A DNA stretch of 6,091 bases. Source: Lentisphaeria bacterium UBA1829. Its GTDB lineage: Bacteria; Verrucomicrobiota; Lentisphaeria; Victivallales; UBA1829. The DNA lies in contig DDJH01000267.1 in the NCBI GenBank assembly GCA_002338895.1, positions 3,488 through 9,578 of the forward strand. Reading direction: 5' to 3'. Positions 5,101 through 6,091 of this stretch are shown piece after piece (position 1 is the first letter of the stretch; the number at the start of each line of letters is the position of its first letter). The notes below the pieces were generated by a model. The model was given only the letters and a program-made list of their open reading frames with translations. It was not told where the DNA came from and searched no databases. A program made the position numbers and the translations under genes.

Positions 5101-6091
5101 ATTTTCCCGGTGGATATGACCTCATGGCGTTCCAGTCGTTCGGCGATTACAATCATCCGGCGCTCTGGAGAGGGGACGATCAGGTGAAACGGGCGGGGAT
5201 CCGTCCGGACCGTCCCGCTCTGCACTACATCCTGTTCGACTACACACGCCCGGAGACAGCGATCTATCAGACGATTCGGGATGCCTTCCGTCCTTTGAAG
5301 GTGTTTCTCGGAGGAGAAACGGAGAATTTCACCAGCAAGGACCACGCCTTCTTTTCCGGGGAAAATTTCGAAAAAAGCATCGTGATCGTCAACGATAAGA
5401 CAACTGCACAGAATCTCCGTTTCCGCTGGGAGTTTTCTGTCGGAGGAAAGACCGTATCTTCCGGAACGCCCGGGACGAAGATTGATGCGGGCGGAATTCT
5501 CAAACTCCCGATCCGTCTGACCGCTCCGGAGGTCGCGGAACGGTCGGACGGAGTCCTGAAGCTGGAGGTCTATCGCGACGGATTCGCGGAGTCCACCGAT
5601 CAGCTGTCCATTCAGATTTTCCCGAAACACCGTCCGCCGGAGTTCCGGAATGTCTCCGCCGGATTGTATGATCCCGTCGGGAAAACCGCCGCAATGCTCC
5701 GGAAGGCCGGTTTTCCGTTCCGCGCGGTCTCTTCTCTGGAGGAGGCCCGCAAATGCCGTCTGCTGATCATCGGTCAGAATGCGCTCGGCAGCCATCTGCC
5801 GGAATTCCTGAAGCAGATCGAAGAACAGGGTGTGCTCCGGCGCGGATACAAGATTCTGATGTTTGAACAGAAGGCGTGCAATCTGGGCAATTTTGTATTT
5901 GAATCGCCCAGCAGCCGCACGGCATTCATCCGCCGTCCGGAAAGTCTGCTGGTCCGCGGGCTGCGGGATGAGGACTTCCGCAACTGGAGAGGGGAATCGG
6001 ATACGGTTCCCGCGCAAGTTGTGTCCGATGAGAACTCTCCGCATTATCCGCGGTCAAAGTGGAAGTGCGGGAATGGCGGAATCGTGGCGGG
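2154..6091 (+). CDS. Giant secreted LamG / GH2-like multidomain protein (3' end outside window)
   Basis: The frame is open without any stop for 1312 codons and leaves the window. Residues 1-30 are a signal peptide: basic start, hydrophobic core SLLVLPAV, cleavage probably after VASA. Residues about 33-245 form a LamG-like jelly roll, with GTVSFWINP at 98-106, GTWYHLAFTW, ALYVNG and the closing YDDLRIYDRALSPAEI at 224-239. Residues about 255-395 may be a second, degenerate beta-sandwich. A GH2-type sugar-binding jelly roll starts at LNGVW (411-415) and includes GWYQRTFSVP (470-479) and VYLNG (501-505). An Ig-like domain follows, then the barrel after FGFREFWVENGEFRLNGKKI (from 680). HPSILMW (793-799) marks barrel strand 4, and MVVESGF (893-899) carries a nucleophile-like Glu896. 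The Asn-Glu acid/base pair expected after strand 4 is absent (W-YTDFNT). An Ig-like domain (about 1030-1148, with IVIVND at 1076-1081) and a Rossmann-like domain (about 1160-1260, LLIIG at 1203-1207), like beta-galactosidase trimerisation/GATase folds, follow. It is likely exported and glycan-binding or glycan-cleaving; the substrate is unknown. Confidence 0.88.
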   Translation, partial: MKLNRFFRNFCAMTIWGGCSLLVLPAVASAGARFYLSFDGNSNVIGENGRSLAPAQIHGQPRYRKGVNGEALELRRYAYDQVTALHLNKLPPVDCREGTVSFWINPLWKGEDDSTNWLFYGTAGKFRCYLIKLPKGKFELSVCSPNQRQIIASRPMDAGTWYHLAFTWNIPQGEVALYVNGRIAAKQKKTEWTDAAFSLNAPLNIWLGKQGYDRFKTEVGEGAYDDLRIYDRALSPAEIFAEALGNREQKMQPRPLSDVRVQKGTMEFRFQCRDGRFPTPLPLISLGSGEGEILVTSMGVSGKLCVRAGEKVLESPYVPDLRSPLKMTLVPSGKKMRIYFDDALQGELELPAKWSSLRLLKAVDGVKFLTEDPAPDPILSSVEISPLEQKLWSPEGAERRSYGGIREALCLNGVWRMFKADHYSSAPREEGERLYSRVPGSPRSVMFQHYREKNGSLEVVEQSHGKQSAGWYQRTFSVPEEWRGKRIFLKFDNLNGNYGRVYLNGKLIDSFRQDFKAFYLIPNVRKVDVTELVREVNLLSVFVDRFPVAFWKDQLDIQDHFTLAVEDVWLEASPSPVVLRNALVLPSFRKSSVELRAGIWNPRKETGRAELEFRFRRPGEKEKVFSHRFRLNGEEKIRIAVQKKWRNPVLWDCENPNLYTLSVSLSINGKKADALPDADFGFREFWVENGEFRLNGKKIRLRMYSNPAFERVRAYFANPYSMPQYVSHIRELNYDTVRFSPIRKHSLYGDDLYLRESDRQGLYNLYPMPPYEEDEMQSYRKNVERYLEYYGTHPSILMWYTDFNTCHYAWNQDPAKLNDTEYVPKEKVKARKLARTAETVMRSLDPSREVFQHAGGNSGKIFTSMNYQSMGTPVQEQEDWPKQWAEKHTQPLMVVESGFPFFPQFSDFEGRGPGYTWLVAENAARYFGDRVFARESRPVPTNFRSAMGSPFFPQNRNFLDVCAMLYRRVVPAWRAYDMSALGDFPGGYDLMAFQSFGDYNHPALWRGDDQVKRAGIRPDRPALHYILFDYTRPETAIYQTIRDAFRPLKVFLGGETENFTSKDHAFFSGENFEKSIVIVNDKTTAQNLRFRWEFSVGGKTVSSGTPGTKIDAGGILKLPIRLTAPEVAERSDGVLKLEVYRDGFAESTDQLSIQIFPKHRPPEFRNVSAGLYDPVGKTAAMLRKAGFPFRAVSSLEEARKCRLLIIGQNALGSHLPEFLKQIEEQGVLRRGYKILMFEQKACNLGNFVFESPSSRTAFIRRPESLLVRGLRDEDFRNWRGESDTVPAQVVSDENSPHYPRSKWKCGNGGIVA

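Noticed and set aside
4101..6044. A 647-codon open frame on the minus strand under the second half of the giant gene
   Set aside because: This is the same codon-bias artefact. It ends exactly at the rare sense TTA codon at 4101-4103. The protein is Arg/Pro/His-rich with no family motif.
1..6091. CRISPR arrays, tRNA/rRNA genes, insertion sequences, attachment sites
   Set aside because: No regularly spaced repeats, no tRNA cloverleaf segments, no rRNA-like stretches, no transposase motifs and no terminal inverted repeats were noticed. The window is nearly filled by four plus-strand genes.

Overview
The window looks like chromosomal DNA from a Lentisphaerae-type bacterium (Victivallis and relatives) or a close PVC-group neighbour. 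This placement is inferred from gene content, not from a database search. The evidence is a type II-secretion-like pseudopilin with the H-X9-DG signature, a cotranscribed LacI-family regulator and a giant secreted GH2-like protein. This combination is repeated many times in Lentisphaerae and Planctomycetes genomes. The DNA is moderately GC-rich with a strong preference for CCG, CGG and GGA codons, and the tail of the first gene is rich in Lys, Ala and Glu.

Layout: (1) Positions 1-110 hold the C-terminal end of ribosomal protein bL17 (rplQ), normally the last gene of the rpoA ribosomal operon. A textbook intrinsic terminator at 142-185 closes it. (2) Positions 186-330 are an AT-rich regulatory region. 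It has a near-consensus sigma70-type promoter (TTGACT, 17 bp, TATAAT; 252-280), followed at once by a perfect 20-bp palindrome with a central CG (281-300), the expected form of a LacI-family operator. (3) Positions 331-1287 encode a LacI-family repressor. (4) Positions 1312-2127 encode a pseudopilin with an FSLIE methylation motif and a C-terminal H-X9-DG box. (5) From 2154 to the window end runs one unbroken reading frame of at least 1312 codons. It encodes a secreted multidomain protein: signal peptide, LamG-like domain, probable second beta-sandwich, GH2-like jelly roll, Ig-like domain, TIM-barrel-like domain, another Ig-like domain, and a GATase/trimerisation-like Rossmann domain. The gene continues past the window.

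Genes 3-5 lie on the same strand with gaps of 24 and 26 nt, each has a Shine-Dalgarno sequence, and no terminator is visible between them, so they probably form one operon. A simple model is that the LacI protein senses a sugar or glycan fragment and represses its own operon by binding over the transcription start. Induction would then yield a pseudopilin together with an exported glycan-active or glycan-binding protein. The most interesting points are the physical pairing of pseudopilin and giant GH2-like protein under one sugar-type repressor, and the apparent loss of the usual Asn-Glu acid/base dipeptide in the GH2-like barrel while a nucleophile-like Glu is kept.
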